Assembly (NCBI RefSeq): GCF_947172395.1
Contig: NC_069100.1
Coordinates: 12,428,109-12,492,108, forward strand
From: Bicyclus anynana
Lineage: Eukaryota; Arthropoda; Insecta; Lepidoptera; Nymphalidae
Reading direction: 5' to 3'
DNA length: 64,000 nt
Notes under the pieces: model-generated
What the model was told of the DNA's origin: nothing
The model's database searches: none
Seen by the model: the letters and a program-made list of their open reading frames with translations, nothing else
Translations under genes and position numbers: made by a program
Shown: positions 63,728 to 64,000 of the stretch, piece by piece
Layout: every line of letters begins with the position of its first letter
Position numbering within the stretch: position 1 is the first letter of the stretch

Positions 63728-64000
63728 AATGGGGATGATGTAGGTTTGAATATATTGATTTTTACGATACATTCGTGTAAATAAGGTCAATGTTAACTAA
63801 TTTACACATAAAAAGCAAAGATTGTCTGGATATTTGCAAAATAAATAAGATTATAAAATTTCAAAATCTATTAATTTTTTTTTATCGTAATTAGATGAAA
63901 ATTCATACAGTTTTAGATTCCTTACATTAAATGTCATGACGATTCCTTACATTTTTCAATAAATGAACTATAAACATAAACGCACAAATAACAAAGATAT
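63728..64000 (-). repeat. dispersed repeat cut by the window end (inverse of 30775-31034)
   Basis: See 30775. The match runs to the last base, so the element continues beyond the window. Confidence 0.8.

Overview
This window looks like nuclear DNA from a moth or butterfly (Lepidoptera). It is AT-rich, gene-poor and packed with short mobile elements of kinds I associate with lepidopteran genomes: two tRNA-derived SINE families, short non-autonomous Helitrons ending in a hairpin plus CTAG, 5'-truncated RTE-type retrotransposons, foldback MITEs, and one full-length Ty3/Gypsy element of the CsRn1 type. The organism is inferred from this repeat content; nothing in the window names a species.

Host genes are few. 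At the left edge (513-1080, +) are the last two coding exons of an LHFPL-family tetraspan membrane protein; they join in frame and a SINE sits in their short intron. At 16714-23547 (+) a candidate small gene has a first coding exon and a last exon separated by a 6.6 kb intron, most of which is the Gypsy element. Its last exon weakly resembles a COMM domain. Between about 25.4 and 26.5 kb (-) lie exon-like pieces of a decayed HARBI1/PIF-Harbinger transposase, in the family's order and with splice sites still visible.

The main autonomous element is the Ty3/Gypsy element at 17288-22372, coding on the minus strand. It has two 500-bp LTRs that read as identical, a 4-bp GTTA target duplication, an intact gag and an intact pol (protease, RT, RNase H, integrase, GPY/F), a primer-binding site matching the tRNA-Trp type, and a 26-bp block containing that site repeated five times. 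It looks very young.

Other regions: 0.3-14 kb is a mosaic of SINE copies, Helitrons and RTE fragments. 27.9-28.9 kb is a complete 972-bp Helitron carrying a TAGGG/TAGGGG array. 37.2-38.7 kb holds a broken reverse transcriptase of an unusual YLDD non-LTR family whose C-terminal end survives separately at 8.4-8.8 kb. 41.4-42.7 kb is an internally decayed pogo-type DNA transposon with 25-bp terminal repeats and TA duplications. 48.2-49.3 kb is a four-level nest of retroelements. 55-56 kb carries two long perfect hairpins and an RTE tail. 62.2-62.8 kb is a tandem array with a unit of about 131 bp. A GC-rich patch at 61.5 kb contains a perfect RFX X-box palindrome. I see no tRNA or rRNA gene, CRISPR array or bacterial-type operon. 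Most remaining stretches are AT-rich and show no coding signal I trust.
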